Assembly (NCBI GenBank): GCA_023055355.1
Contig: JALJCS010000007.1
Location: 6,064,001 to 6,128,000, forward strand
Length of the DNA stretch: 64,000 nt
Direction: 5' to 3'
DNA from: Agelaius tricolor
Lineage: Eukaryota; Chordata; Aves; Passeriformes; Icteridae
Below the pieces are notes generated by a model. The model worked only from the letters and a program-made list of their open reading frames with translations, was not told where the DNA came from and ran no database searches. Every line of letters begins with the position of its first letter. The first letter of the stretch is position 1. The position numbers and the translations under genes were made by a program. Below, piece by piece: positions 1 through 16,300 of the stretch.

Positions 1-3000
1 CAGGGGTGTGGGGAAGCTGCTGTTCTGCAGGAGGTTTGGCTGTCCCTGTGCACTCCCTGGGTTTAATTTAATGCTGATATTGGTAGTGGCAGCCCCACAG
101 GTCAGGTTTGCTGTTCAGCAGTTGTGAGGCTCCCTCTGGAAATTGTTCCTCCATCCAGGGTGACACCTGGAGCTGTGCACGCTGGTCTTTGGGGGAAACC
201 ATACATCCATCTGGAAACAGGCAGCATTTTCTAAAAGATGCCTTTCCATATTATATTTAACTTCTTTAAAGCCGTAATATTGGCTTTGTGGTGTTACAAA
301 GTTTATTGGGGCAAGCTGGAAAAAAAAAAATCCAGTATAATTTACTGTGTCTAATTAATTTTTTATGTTCCAGTTCATCTGGTTTCTCCATGGCTCTGCT
401 CTGGCCACTTGCTGTCAGTGAAACTCTGTCTTCAACAAGGGTGGAGAAACTGGAATTTTTTTGCAACCTGGGAGTTGTGCAAAGCAGAGCAAGTGACTCA
501 GGAAAGGGCACTTCAGCAAATCTAATGTCAAATTGAAAATCCCTGCATAGAAATACAGAAATGCTGAAGTTAGAAATACTAAAGTTTTTCTCTGAAATAG
601 TTGTATTTCAGTCTGGTTTGTTTGGTTTGGTTTGAGTTTATCTTTTTTAACAAAGAAAACATTTTTTTACCTGATTGGACTTCAGAATTTGGGACCTAAT
701 GGGAGGTTTAATTACCAGATACAAGGCAGATGTTAATCACAAATTAGAAATTAGGAGTCAAGGGGATGGCATATTATCTAAGCATGTTACTCTTGAACTA
801 TTTCTTAGTATTTTCCCCACACTGTTTAATTAATGCTTTAAAAGTGTCATTATCAGAGTCTAGACATAAATCTGACTAAATCCTGTTTTATGGTGCCAGT
901 TGTAATTGTTGGTAGCTTCAGGTTTTTGTATTCATAAAAATGCATTTTCACCCATGCAGTCAAACTATCAGTCTTAATAACTTGAGAAAGAATGAAGGGC
1001 TTTGGAAAGATATTGAATTACTGTGAAAATCCACTCTGGGTACTATTCTTCTCACTAAAGAGCAGCCACAGCCAGAATGTAAGGGAGGAAACAAGACCTA
1101 AGTGCCAAGGAAAGTCTGGCTGCTTTAAAATTCAGAGACCTCATTTTCTCCCACCTGCTTTTTATTCAGAGATTGCAAGAGACTTTTTTTTTTCCAACTC
1201 CCAGTTGGGTTTTCAACTTTGAATGAACTAGTTGAAATGAAGAAAATACTCACTACACCTGCTAGCTCTATCAAAACCAGAAGTAATTAAGGCAAAAAGT
1301 CTTGGTTTGCAAGAGAAATGGAAAATGCTTACATTTGAGGGGGAAAATGTCAGTATCAGCATTTGCTCCATGGGAAAGGCTGAAAATAATAGAGCTGCTG
1401 GATGCAGAATGTGATTTCCTGGTGGTTAAATCTTGACATGATTTCCAGTCAGGAGGTGCAAAAGTCCTGAGTTCTTCAAAATAGAAAAAGTACCCATTTT
1501 TCATCTATTTGAGAAGAACTTGCAGAGGTAACTTACAGCTCCAGCTACTTCTGTGAAATAACATGTTTGTAAGTTTTGGTCTCAGCCCTTTTTTATCATT
1601 TTAAGCAGGTAGAGTTTGTTTTGCCTTTTTTTAGTGTCTGGTGTGTTGTGTTGTTTTGTTTTTTTAATCAAACCGAAATCCTGGGTTGTATTTTTGACTC
1701 ACAATGTACTTTATTGCTGGTTTTGCCCACCTTCATGTCAGGTGGAGGGGGGGTTGTGGCTCCTCCTGGCATGTCACAGCCATGGGAATTGTGTCAGCAC
1801 CCAGCCTGGTCAGGGTTTCACAATGTTCAAGGTGTTTGTGCAGCAATAACAGTGACCTGCATGGGGAACAAAGGTGGAGAAACCAAATATGTGTCACATT
1901 TTCAGCATTTGAGAAGTTAAGCTCAGGGTAGGAGTCTCTGTTCCAGTTGAGAACTGGGAAGAATTGCTTCCTTTTGTCCGTCCTTTTTGCAGGAGTATGT
2001 CTAAAATGTTCATCTTAACTTTCTTACTACTCTGCACTGGTTGATCTATGCATTAACAGGAAAAATTCAACTGGCAGCAATCAGTTTTGTGGGAAGGGAA
2101 GGGATTTGATGCTCTTGCCACATTGCCTGTAAGAAAGAAACATTAATGCTTCTGTCCAAATGCAAATTTTATCACAGATTTGTGGGATTGCTGATGCAGT
2201 GTAGCACTTACAAAGGTGTTCAGAGTGCAGCAGGATGGAATAAATGATGAGCTGATCTGAGAAGAGCATTGATTATGGCCAGCCATAATTGTGGCATTAC
2301 TTCTCAATCATGAGATCCATGCTCTCCTGGTTTCCACTTCCCACCCTTTCTCTGATTACAATGCTGATTTTCTGAAGGTAATTTCTTACCAAATACCAGC
2401 ATAACTACTGGGTTAAAATTGTGTTCTTTCAGGCCTACAATTCCTAGGCTGGAAATGGCTGGACCTCAGCCTGTTTTTGTATCTGTGTGTATATTGATTT
2501 ATGAGCAAAGTGGTTTTCAGATTCAGGGGTTTCTGCCCTGTTAGTGGGACCTGCCTTTGGCATGGCTTGGTGTGTCAGCACAGTGCTGCCTACTGGATCT
2601 ATGAGATCCCCAGAGTGCCCACACTGTGAGCACCACACATGTCTGAAAGGGTCATCCCCTCCATCCTGCTCCTTCCAGGGATAAACATTGCTTCCTGCTC
2701 CCTCACCCTCAGCCCCAGAAACCTCCAAGCCACAGCAGTGTGGTGCTGAGCACAAACTGGCCAGTCTTGGCTTGGCTGCAGGGAGCAACATGAGCACAGG
2801 TGGACAATCAACAGGGCCCTCTGGGGATGTTTTACATCTGCAACATCCTAAAGCTGTGTGCTGTCACTAAGGAAAGGATTTCCCATGCCTTGGGTACAAC
2901 TTTGGGAGTAGGAAGCATGCAAAACTCTGTGGTTATTGGAGATTTGTTGGCTTATTTTTCACAATGAGCATTCAAAACTGCTTAAATGTCTTGTGGTGCT

Positions 3001-3150
3001 GGTGGTGATTTTGTTCACTGCAAGTGCAGCATGAAATGATGTGTGGGCTGTGCAGGGAGCTCCAGCTGGCTCCTGGCTCTCCCAGGTATCCCTCCCTTGG
3101 TGTACAGGGTTAAAGGGGTGCCCTGTGTTTGCCTCCTCAGCCAGGATTTT
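1..3150. other. no gene seen; probable AGPAT3 5' intron
   Basis: This is AT-rich single-copy-looking DNA with stop codons in every frame and only short chance reading frames. I recognise no repeat family or exon. The placement in an AGPAT3 intron rests on the acceptor at 13160 and on the known long 5' introns of the gene in other vertebrates. Confidence 0.5.
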
Positions 3151-3154
3151 CAGC

Positions 3155-3725
3155 TGGAATGCTGTGTGCAGTTCTTGTGCCCCCAGCACAAGGAGGAAAT
3201 GGAACTGTTGGGCGAGTCCAGAGGAGGCCACAAAGTTCATAGGAGGACTGGAGCACCTCCCCTGTGGAGGCAGGATGAGAAATTTGGGGAGGAGAGGAGA
3301 GGAGAGGAGAGGGTGAGGAGAGGGTGAGGAGAGGGTGAGGAGAGGATAGGAGAGGAGAAGAAGAAGGAGAAGAAGGAGAAGGTTGTGTGGACACTTCAGA
3401 ACAGCTTTCAGGATCTGAAGAGGCTTACATGAAGCCAGAGAGGAACTGGAGTGACAGAACATGGGGAATGACTTCAAACTGGAAGAGAGTAGGGTTAGAT
3501 TCGATGTTGGGAAGAAATTCTTCCTTGTGAGGGTGCTGAGGCCTGGCACAGGTTTCCCAGAGAAGCTGTGGCTGCCCCATCCTAGGGGATGTCCAAGGCC
3601 AGGTTGGACAGGGCTTGAAGCAGCCTGGGGTAGTGGAAGGTGTCCCTGCCCATGGCTGAGGGTGGAATGAGATGAGTTTCAAACTACCCTCCAACCCAAA
3701 CCATCCTGTGATTCTGTGATGTCCT
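3155..3725 (+). mobile_element. CR1 LINE 3' fragment
   Basis: The stretch TGCAGTTCTTGTGCCCCCAG at 3167 is CR1 ORF2 3' end. It is followed by TTAGATTCGATGTTGGGAAG, GGCACAGGTTTCCCAGAGAA, CCAGGTTGGACAGGGCTTGA and a tail ending in a short ATTCTGTGAT repeat, the typical CR1 terminus. A GGAGA-type simple repeat has replaced the middle. Reading frames here on either strand are not genes. Confidence 0.85.
3285..3385 (+). repeat. (GGAGA)n / GAAGAAG purine repeat within CR1
   Basis: About 100 bp consist of GGAGA and GGGTGAGGAGA units passing into GAAGAAGGAGAAG. Only purines occur on this strand apart from a few T bases. Confidence 0.85.
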
Positions 3726-8849
<5,124 letters not shown>

Positions 8850-9870
8850 AGGCATGTTGTATCTTTTGGAAACCAGAGAATCCATGTGAACGTGGGGCTT
8901 CAAGGACAACTCTGTCCTCGAGTCCAGGACAGAGCCAGTGGCCAAGGCTGAGCCCACCAGAGATGGTGGTACCACCTCAGGGGTAGTGCACTGAGGAAGG
9001 AAGGTGGGAAAGAACTCCACAGCAGAAACTGTGGCCAGAGAGAGGAGTGTGAATATGTGGGAGAAGCCCAGGAGGTTCCAAGGTCAGTGCAGGAGGAGGA
9101 GCAGGAGGTGCTCCTGGCACTGGGGTGGAGATTCCCCTGCAGACCCTGTCGAGGCAGCCGTGCCCCTGCAGCCCGTGGAGATCCATGGGAATGCAGAGAT
9201 CCAGCTGCAGCCCCTGGAGGAGCCCACATGGGAGCCTGAAGAAGGCTGTGACCCTGTGGGAAGCCCAGGCTGGAGCAGGTTTGCTGGCAGGACTTGTGGG
9301 CCTGCAAGGGACCCACTCTGGAGCAGCCTGTTCCTGAAGGATTTCACCCCATGGAAAGGAACCAGGCTGGAGCAGCTGGTGAAGAGCTCATCTTGGAGAA
9401 GTCCATGGAGGACTGTGTCCTGTGGGAGGGACTCCCCTCTGGAACAGGGGAGGCGTGTGAGAAGTTCTCTCTCTGAGGAAGAAGGAGTAGAGAGGAGTAA
9501 TGGACTGTCCACAGCCCCATTCCCTGTCCCCATGCACTGCTGGCTGAGAGGAAATACAGAAAATCAGGAAGCTGAGCTCAACAAAAAAGGGAGGGGTTCG
9601 GAGAAAGTGTTTTAAGATCTGGTTTTATTCCTCATTGCCACACTGTGCTTTGATTGGTAATAAATTGAGCTGATTTCCCCACAGTGAGTCTGTTCTGCCC
9701 ATGACAATGGTTGGTGAGTGATCTCTCCCTGTCCTTACCTTCACCCACAAGCCTTTGGTTGTGTTTTCCCTGTCCAGGTGAGGAGGGCAGTGATAGAGCG
9801 GCCTTGGTGGGCACCAGTCCTCCAGCCAGGGTCAGCTCACCACACCAAGACATTTTTCTCCTTGCCCTTT
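8850..9870 (+). mobile_element. avian LTR-like interspersed repeat (endogenous retrovirus related)
   Basis: The sequence from about 9600 (GTTTTAAGATCTGGTTTTAT, TTGATTGGTAATAAATTGAG, GGTGAGTGATCTCTCCCTGT, AGTGATAGAGCGGCCTTGGT) is one I recognise as a common avian interspersed repeat usually classed with ERV LTRs. The upstream part (about 8900-9530) is GC-rich with recurring 'ctggagcag' blocks, also part of this family. AATAAA at 9660 fits an LTR polyadenylation signal. Family name and exact ends are not certain. A 203-codon frame at 9004-9615 lies in it and matches no protein I know. Confidence 0.65.
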
Positions 9871-9924
9871 TCTTGAGAGGCACAGAAATAAGGGAGACAG
9901 CCCTGAAGGTTGCAAAGCATTTAA

Positions 9925-10080
9925 GAACTTTTTCATCAGAGCAGATAGATCAAAGCCAGGCTGGATTGGGCTCTGGGCAACCTGGTCTAGTGGGAGGTGT
10001 CCCTGCCCATGGTGTGGGGGTTGGAATTTGGTGATATTTAATGCTTCTTCCACCCAAACCATTTTCTGATCCTATGAAAG
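9925..10080 (+). mobile_element. CR1 LINE 3' terminal fragment
   Basis: AAAGCCAGGCTGGATTGGGC, CAACCTGGTCTAGTGGGAGG and TGTCCCTGCCCATGG are the CR1 3' terminal motif, followed by a degenerate CCACCCAAACCATTTTCTGA end. It adjoins the preceding LTR-like repeat. Confidence 0.8.
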
Positions 10081-10639
10081 CAGGGAGAGTACTAAAGTTC
10101 CCCACAGTTCTCAGTGTGGCTGTACAGGAGGAAATGAAGTTTTTGTGGTGAAAGGTCAATGCTGGAAGTGACAGTGTTTAAGGAAAACAAGGACAAAAAT
10201 AAGATTTTAAAAGCCGGTCTTCAAAAATGCAGATGATATGGATAGGTTAAAAAAAATTATATAGTGCTGAGACTTTGCTGTCTTAGGCTGAGGCAGCTGT
10301 TTACTTCCTAGATACTTCACTAAGCTGATCTTAATACATATGTCAAATGCAGAAGTGCTGCTTTTCCTTGTTTCAGCAAATTCTGATTTCCCCATCCTCC
10401 CCTGACCCTGGGATACAACAAAACAGCTGCTTTTTAGCCTGTTGTCTTGTCCCTAAATTGCCTGGCTGTCCTACATGGGCAGGGATGCAGAAAACAAAAT
10501 AATTCCTAGATTAAGGTTAACTTCTAATGATCTTAAAAGTCAAATATAGTTAAGTGAGGGATTGTCAAAACAGAGCCTGGCAGGTTTCTGTATCCAGCAG
10601 CGAAACTGGAAGGATCAGCCAACAACAGCAGGACCAGAG

Positions 10640-10882
10640 GAGGTGATCTCAGGCTGTGCCAGGAAGGCTCAGATTGGACATCAGGAGGAATTTCTTCATG
10701 GAAGGTGTTGTTAAGCATTGAACCTGCCTGGGGGAATGGTGGAGTTGCCATTCCTGGAGGTGCTCAAGAAGTGACTGGATGTGAGATTTAGGGCTATGGT
10801 TTAGTTGATGAGGTAATGGTTGGTCAAAGATGGGACTCAATGATCTTGGAGGGCTTTTCCAACCTTAATGATTCTATGGTGG
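10640..10882 (+). mobile_element. CR1 LINE 3' fragment (different subfamily)
   Basis: GTGATCTCAGGCTGTGCCAG, GGACATCAGGAGGAATTTCT, ATGATCTTGGAGGGCTTTTC and CCAACCTTAATGATTCTATG are in CR1 order, ending at the ATTCTATG tail. It is a 5'-truncated copy on the gene strand. Confidence 0.8.
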
Positions 10883-13160
10883 CCAGCATGTGGGGCAGGA
10901 TGCTGGTGCAAGAGTGATAAATCCTGTTTTTCATGTCCAACAAAGCTGGAGAAATCATCCTGGTGCAATGTAAGGAGGGATGTGTCCTTTAGGGTCTGTA
11001 AAACAGCAATGTCCTTAATGCTAGAGACAAACACAGCCACAGACTCTGCTCAAAGCCAAGAGGCTGTGGAAGTGGAGCCAAACCATTTGATTTGAGGATA
11101 GATAATACCTGACATTCCTGTTTCTCCTTGTGCCATTTGTGTCTGCTTTGTGCCCCTGTCTGAGAGAGGCCAGGCTGTGTGGAAAAAGGCTGTAAGTGCT
11201 GCTCTAATGACTGTCCCAGATAAAATCATATTGGAAGAGCTTCCAGGATGCTCAAGTCCAGCCTTTGAATGGTTTGACACTGGACACAGTCATCAGCAAA
11301 GCTGCTTGCACATGGCTCTGCAAAGGGCAAGCAAGAACTCAAGAAACAGCTTGCAGGGGTGGAGGGAATTGTTCTTTTCTTGCTTGCTTGAACTGGCTTT
11401 TGAGATACACCAGATGAAGAGAATGACTCTTGGAAGTGAAGAACTTGGTGTTTAATGTTTGGCAGTGTTTGTTAGAGCGTGCCAGTGGAAAAGACAAACA
11501 AGCCCAGTGCTAGGGAGTCACTGGATGCCACAGCTGCCTCCCACATGGCAATGTGTGAACACTGCTGTGGTGTTTTGGCTGTGTGAGACAACTGCAGCCT
11601 TTTGGGGAGGGAAGAGGAAGGAGGGCTCCTCTTGTTCCTTTTCAAACAGAAGTGTCTGCTTCCCAACAGCTGTTCTTAAAGTAATTTATTAGTGGAAGAA
11701 ATGTTTCTTTCATCCTTACAGGAAAACACTGGGAGAATTTAGATTATTTATCATGAGCTCCAATACTATTCATCTTGCTTTGCTTTGCTTTCTGTGGTAG
11801 GCACAATACTGGCTGTGTTCAACCAGGCTTTTTTTTTGCCTCTCTTATGTGCCTCTGAAGTGGGTAGGTTACTAATGATGCAAATGGATGTTAATTGTTC
11901 AAAAACTAGACACTCTGTGCCTTGAAAGGCTGTACCTGATTGGCAGGAGAGAGGATAGAAAACAAGCTTTCACAATTAAATTGCTGTGGAGTTTTATAAA
12001 TAGCAGCACACCGTAAGCAGGTGGTGAGTGAAAATTATTTGATTTCTCACAGCTGGCAGGGACTTTATTTTCAGACAGCGGGTCCACATCACCTTGGGAT
12101 GCCTGGTTTGTCAAAAGTATTTGTTACCATCTACTGCTTGATCTGGTCATTTGCCACACTTGCAAAAGCTGAGCATGAAAACCATCAGCAAGCTGTGGCA
12201 GAAAATCAGGGCCAAGCTTTTTTTTTTTGGGTGAGACCTTGAGGCTGTGGTTTGACAGCCTGGCTGGCCTTGCAGGGCTTCCTGTACCCAACAGGTCAAA
12301 CAGGCCAGTGCTGGATAATGCGGGGTTTGCAATAAGCTCAGTTTGGTGGCTTGGTAAATACAGTTTGCTGGGTTAACTTTGTGCTGGCAGGATTTGTAGT
12401 GGATCAGGTTTGTCTGAGCTCCTGTGGCATTCTGCTGGCTCAGCCCTTGCCAGTCTTTCTGCACCTGGTATAAATATGGCACAGGCTCAGAGTTAAGGGC
12501 TAATTTGGTGGAATCAAGATTCTACACCAATGCCCATTCCAGATCAAGTTTGTACTGCTACATAGCCTAAGGATTTTTTATCATTTTACACTTTCCCCCC
12601 ACACTAACTGGTATATTTGATCACAGAACTGTGGCTTGACAAGGTGAGAAGTTATTAAACCTTCTCCAGCATGGGTTTTGAATGTGGAAATACCTGATTT
12701 CCATTTCCATGCCTTAGTGTTGGCCAGAATGATGGTGTGTGTGACCAGCCCTGCTCTTTGCAGGGTGAGGCTCCTCTTACAGTTCAGGACAGCATCCCTA
12801 AAGATAAAGCCCCTGTTTGCACACTGTGAGTGCAGGGCTCTGTGTTCCTCCCAGCATTAACTCCTAATTATATGGTATTTGTTTGAATAGAGGTGTGAGA
12901 TTAGTCTCTTCAGCAACCAATAATCTTCCTGGTGGGCTGTAAATTGTAAATAATGATTCCTTCCTATTTTGGGCAGGGATTTGCACCATCACCTGTTTAT
13001 TGTGTGAAGACCTGCATGAGGCAGGCTTGGAGAGCACAGTGTTTATTGGGTTGGGTTCCTCTTGAAGAATGAGCCTGGACTGTTTCAGGGCTTTTGCTTT
13101 GTCAGAGCTTGCAAATCCACTCCATTTGACTCTTGTTGTTTTGTTTTTTTCCTGTTTCAG
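10883..13160. other. no gene seen; intron directly before AGPAT3 coding exon 1
   Basis: There is nothing recognisable besides the terminal pyrimidine tract and CAG at 13141-13160, which is the splice acceptor of the first coding exon. Confidence 0.55.
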
Positions 13161-13387
13161 GACAGTTATTCTGAGTGACGGCCCTTGCACACGCTTCTGA
13201 GTGGTTATCATGGGCTTCATTGCCTTCCTGAAGACCCAGTTCATAGTTCACCTCCTCATTGGGTTTGTCTTTGTTGTCAGTGGACTGATCATTAACTTCA
13301 TCCAACTATGCACGCTGCTCCTCTGGCCCATCAACAAGCAGCTCTACCGCCGAGTAAACTGTCGCCTTGCCTATTCCCTGTGGAGCC
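13161..13387 (+). CDS. AGPAT3: AGPAT3 first coding exon, with 49 nt of 5' UTR
   Basis: The exon follows a T-rich tract and CAG at 13158-13160. It has 49 nt of untranslated sequence, then ATG at 13210, and encodes residues 1-59 plus one base before GTGAGT at 13388. The protein starts MGFIAFLKTQ and holds the first membrane segment. An acceptor site directly upstream means at least one more 5' non-coding exon exists; it is probably outside the window to the left. Confidence 0.95.
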
Positions 13388-16300
13388 GTGAGTGTGCTGG
13401 GATGGGCTGGGATGGGATGGGTGGGGCTGGGGAGGGGCTTTGCTTGGTTTTGCTTTTGTTAACTGGCCTGGTTTAGGGCAAATTTGGGAGAAAACCTCCA
13501 AAAGGGGCCCCTCCAGAAAGCAAACCCACATGGCTCCTGCCCCCGACCGGTTTGGGAAGGATTCCTTGGAGAGAAGTGGAAAGAACCTGTTTATTTAACA
13601 GGCACAGCACCCCCAGCACACAAAATGAACAATACAGGATGACACCACTCTTTCACTGCTCTGAAAAAGATGACAAATTCAGAAAGTCTCTCTTGGGGGT
13701 GGTTGCTCTGTTATCAGTCCCTCCGGTGCTGCTGCAGCCACAGGGTGCAAACTCTCGGTGTTCCCAGGTCCCAGTCCAGAGCAGGTTCAAGTAGGTCCAA
13801 AAAAGGGAAAGGAGAAACAGTCCAGGAAAAATTTGAACTGCTGAGCTACTAACTAATGAGCAGAAGCAAAAAGCAAGAGCAAAGCAGGAGCAAAGTGAAA
13901 AGCCAAGCAAAAAGCAAAAGCAGCACCATGTACTGCCCCATCTCCGTGTCCCACCAGCCGTGGGGGAGCGGCTGATAGCAAAACCAAAACAAAACTTTCA
14001 CTCTTCAGAGCCAGTCTGGAAGGCACAGAACATAATATCCAGCATAAACAAACACACAAATGGGGATACAAGCATCATAACACCACCCTAGGACATTAAG
14101 CAAAGGAAATACATATATGCATATCAATACAGGATGACACCCAGCTGGGGAATAACGCGCCGTCACCATGATATTTTCAGAAAAATCCCTTCCCCAGGTT
14201 TTCTTCTCCTGGGAAGCTTCAGCTTCTCCATGTTTTGCTGCTCTGGAATGTGGTCTGGAGATTGTTTATCCAAACATGTGAATTGTTTTTACTTAGTGAC
14301 CAATCACCATCAGCTGTGTCAGACTCTGAGGAGTCAGTCACGAGTTTTTATTATTCATTCTTGTTAAGCCTTCTGATGTATCCTTTCTCTTTCTTTAGAA
14401 TAGTTTTAGTATAGCATTCTTTTAATATAAAATAATATCATAAAATAATAAATCAGCCTTCTGAGAACAAGGAGTCAAATTCTCATCTCTTATCTCATCC
14501 TGGGGACCCTCACAAACACCACAAATGTGCAATGACTCCATGATTCAGAAGGCTGAACAAATGCTTTATTTAGCGATATATGATATGATATAATATGATA
14601 TGATATGATATGACATGACATGATATGATATAATAATATAATATAATTAATATAATATAATATAATATAATATAATATAATATAATATAATATAATAATA
14701 TGCTGTATTTATTATATTATATTATGCTATACTAAAACTATACTAAAGAAAAACCCGTGACCCTTTACAGGCAGTCACAACACAGCTTTGACCTAATTGG
14801 TCAATCAATCCAAAACAGCCATCACCAGTGTCCAACTGACAAATCCCTTTTGGGTAAACAATCTCCATAACACATTCCATGTGTGCCAAACAACAGATGC
14901 AGCAAGTAGAAATAAGAATTGTTTTTCTTCTTCTCTGAGCTTTCTCACTGCCTTCCCCAGAAAAAATCCTGGGGAAGTTGTGAATTCTGCTCTCTGTGAA
15001 GAGAGCTACAGCCACACATGCACATGTATCTGTTTGCACATAGAGATGAGAGAAATGGTAAGTTAGATGTAGATTCTTTCAGAGCAGGTCCAAATTTTTT
15101 TGACACAGCAATTATTTTTTTTTTCTGGAATACTGGGAATTCACACAGAAGTCAAGGGTCTAAAGTGTGTTGTCACTCTGTCATTCAGAAAAGTGGGAAG
15201 TAAAGCTCCTCTGCACCTCCAAGCTGGACTGATAGGAGCTGTTACTTGTGTCCCAATGCCATCTTCATCCAGTATCAGCACCTGTGCTAAGGGACCATTG
15301 TGAGCTGGCTCAGGTGCATGTGGGCAGTATTGATCATGTAAGAGCCCAGGTTTATTGTGGGGGCTGCAGAGGGAGAGGTCTATCCTAAAATACCTCATGT
15401 AGATGTGTCTGGAGCTGAACTGTGTGACAAACTTCAGAATCCACTTGCACCCTTCAGTGCCCATCTCTGAGGCCAGGGTCTCCTCTTGTGAGCATTTTTT
15501 CAGTGGTTCTTCTTCTGCCCATGGGTCAGCTCTGCACTGAGTGCAGCTTCTTTGTTCTCCTCTGTCAGACCTTTGCAAAACTTCCTCCCTGTGGATGCCT
15601 TCTTCTCACAGAGCTGGATTTCTGAAAATGTTTAGAGTGTTTAGAAGGCTCCTTAGCCCAAATGTCACCTCCTGTTTCAGCAGTGAATCATCTAATTGGT
15701 TTCCATTCTCCATCCCTTCCCTTTATGCATGGCCACTTACCTTAGTGCTCAGCTCAGCATCCAACTCCCACTTTGGGTAAATGAGTCATCAGAATGAACA
15801 CTGAAATTACAGTTCAGCAGTCCACTGACAGGCACCCACATTTTGTAAATCATCCATGTGAAGTATCACCAACAAAAACTCTCTGAGGTGTCTGGTTCAG
15901 TCTCTTTTTAAGCTTGTCCTTGCCTTTACTGCGCTTTTTGTCCTGCCTACTGAGAAGCACAGGAGAAAGGAAATTAAATAGACTAGCAGGCAAATTGTCA
16001 GGAAAAAAGGTATTGTAGTAGAAGAGCTTAGTAGAAACTTCCAAATTACTTTGGTTGGATGAGAGTGGGGACATATAGGAAATTTTAGTTTTAATTTGCT
16101 TGTAAGAATTTCTTTGTGCTTTTAATAATCTAGAATCTGATCTCATGCTGAAAACGATTGCTGCATTAATAGTTAAGCTTTTCTGAGGATATGAGATGCT
16201 TGGTCCTTTAGTTAGCACTGTGCATAAAACAACCCACACTTTAAATGCTGCTGTCTTACAACCTCTAAACACTGGAAATAACCCACACCATTGTTCAAAG

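Noticed and set aside
9004..9615. 203-codon plus-strand frame as a gene
   Set aside because: It lies wholly in an interspersed repeat, with biased composition and no recognised domain; kept only as a finding.
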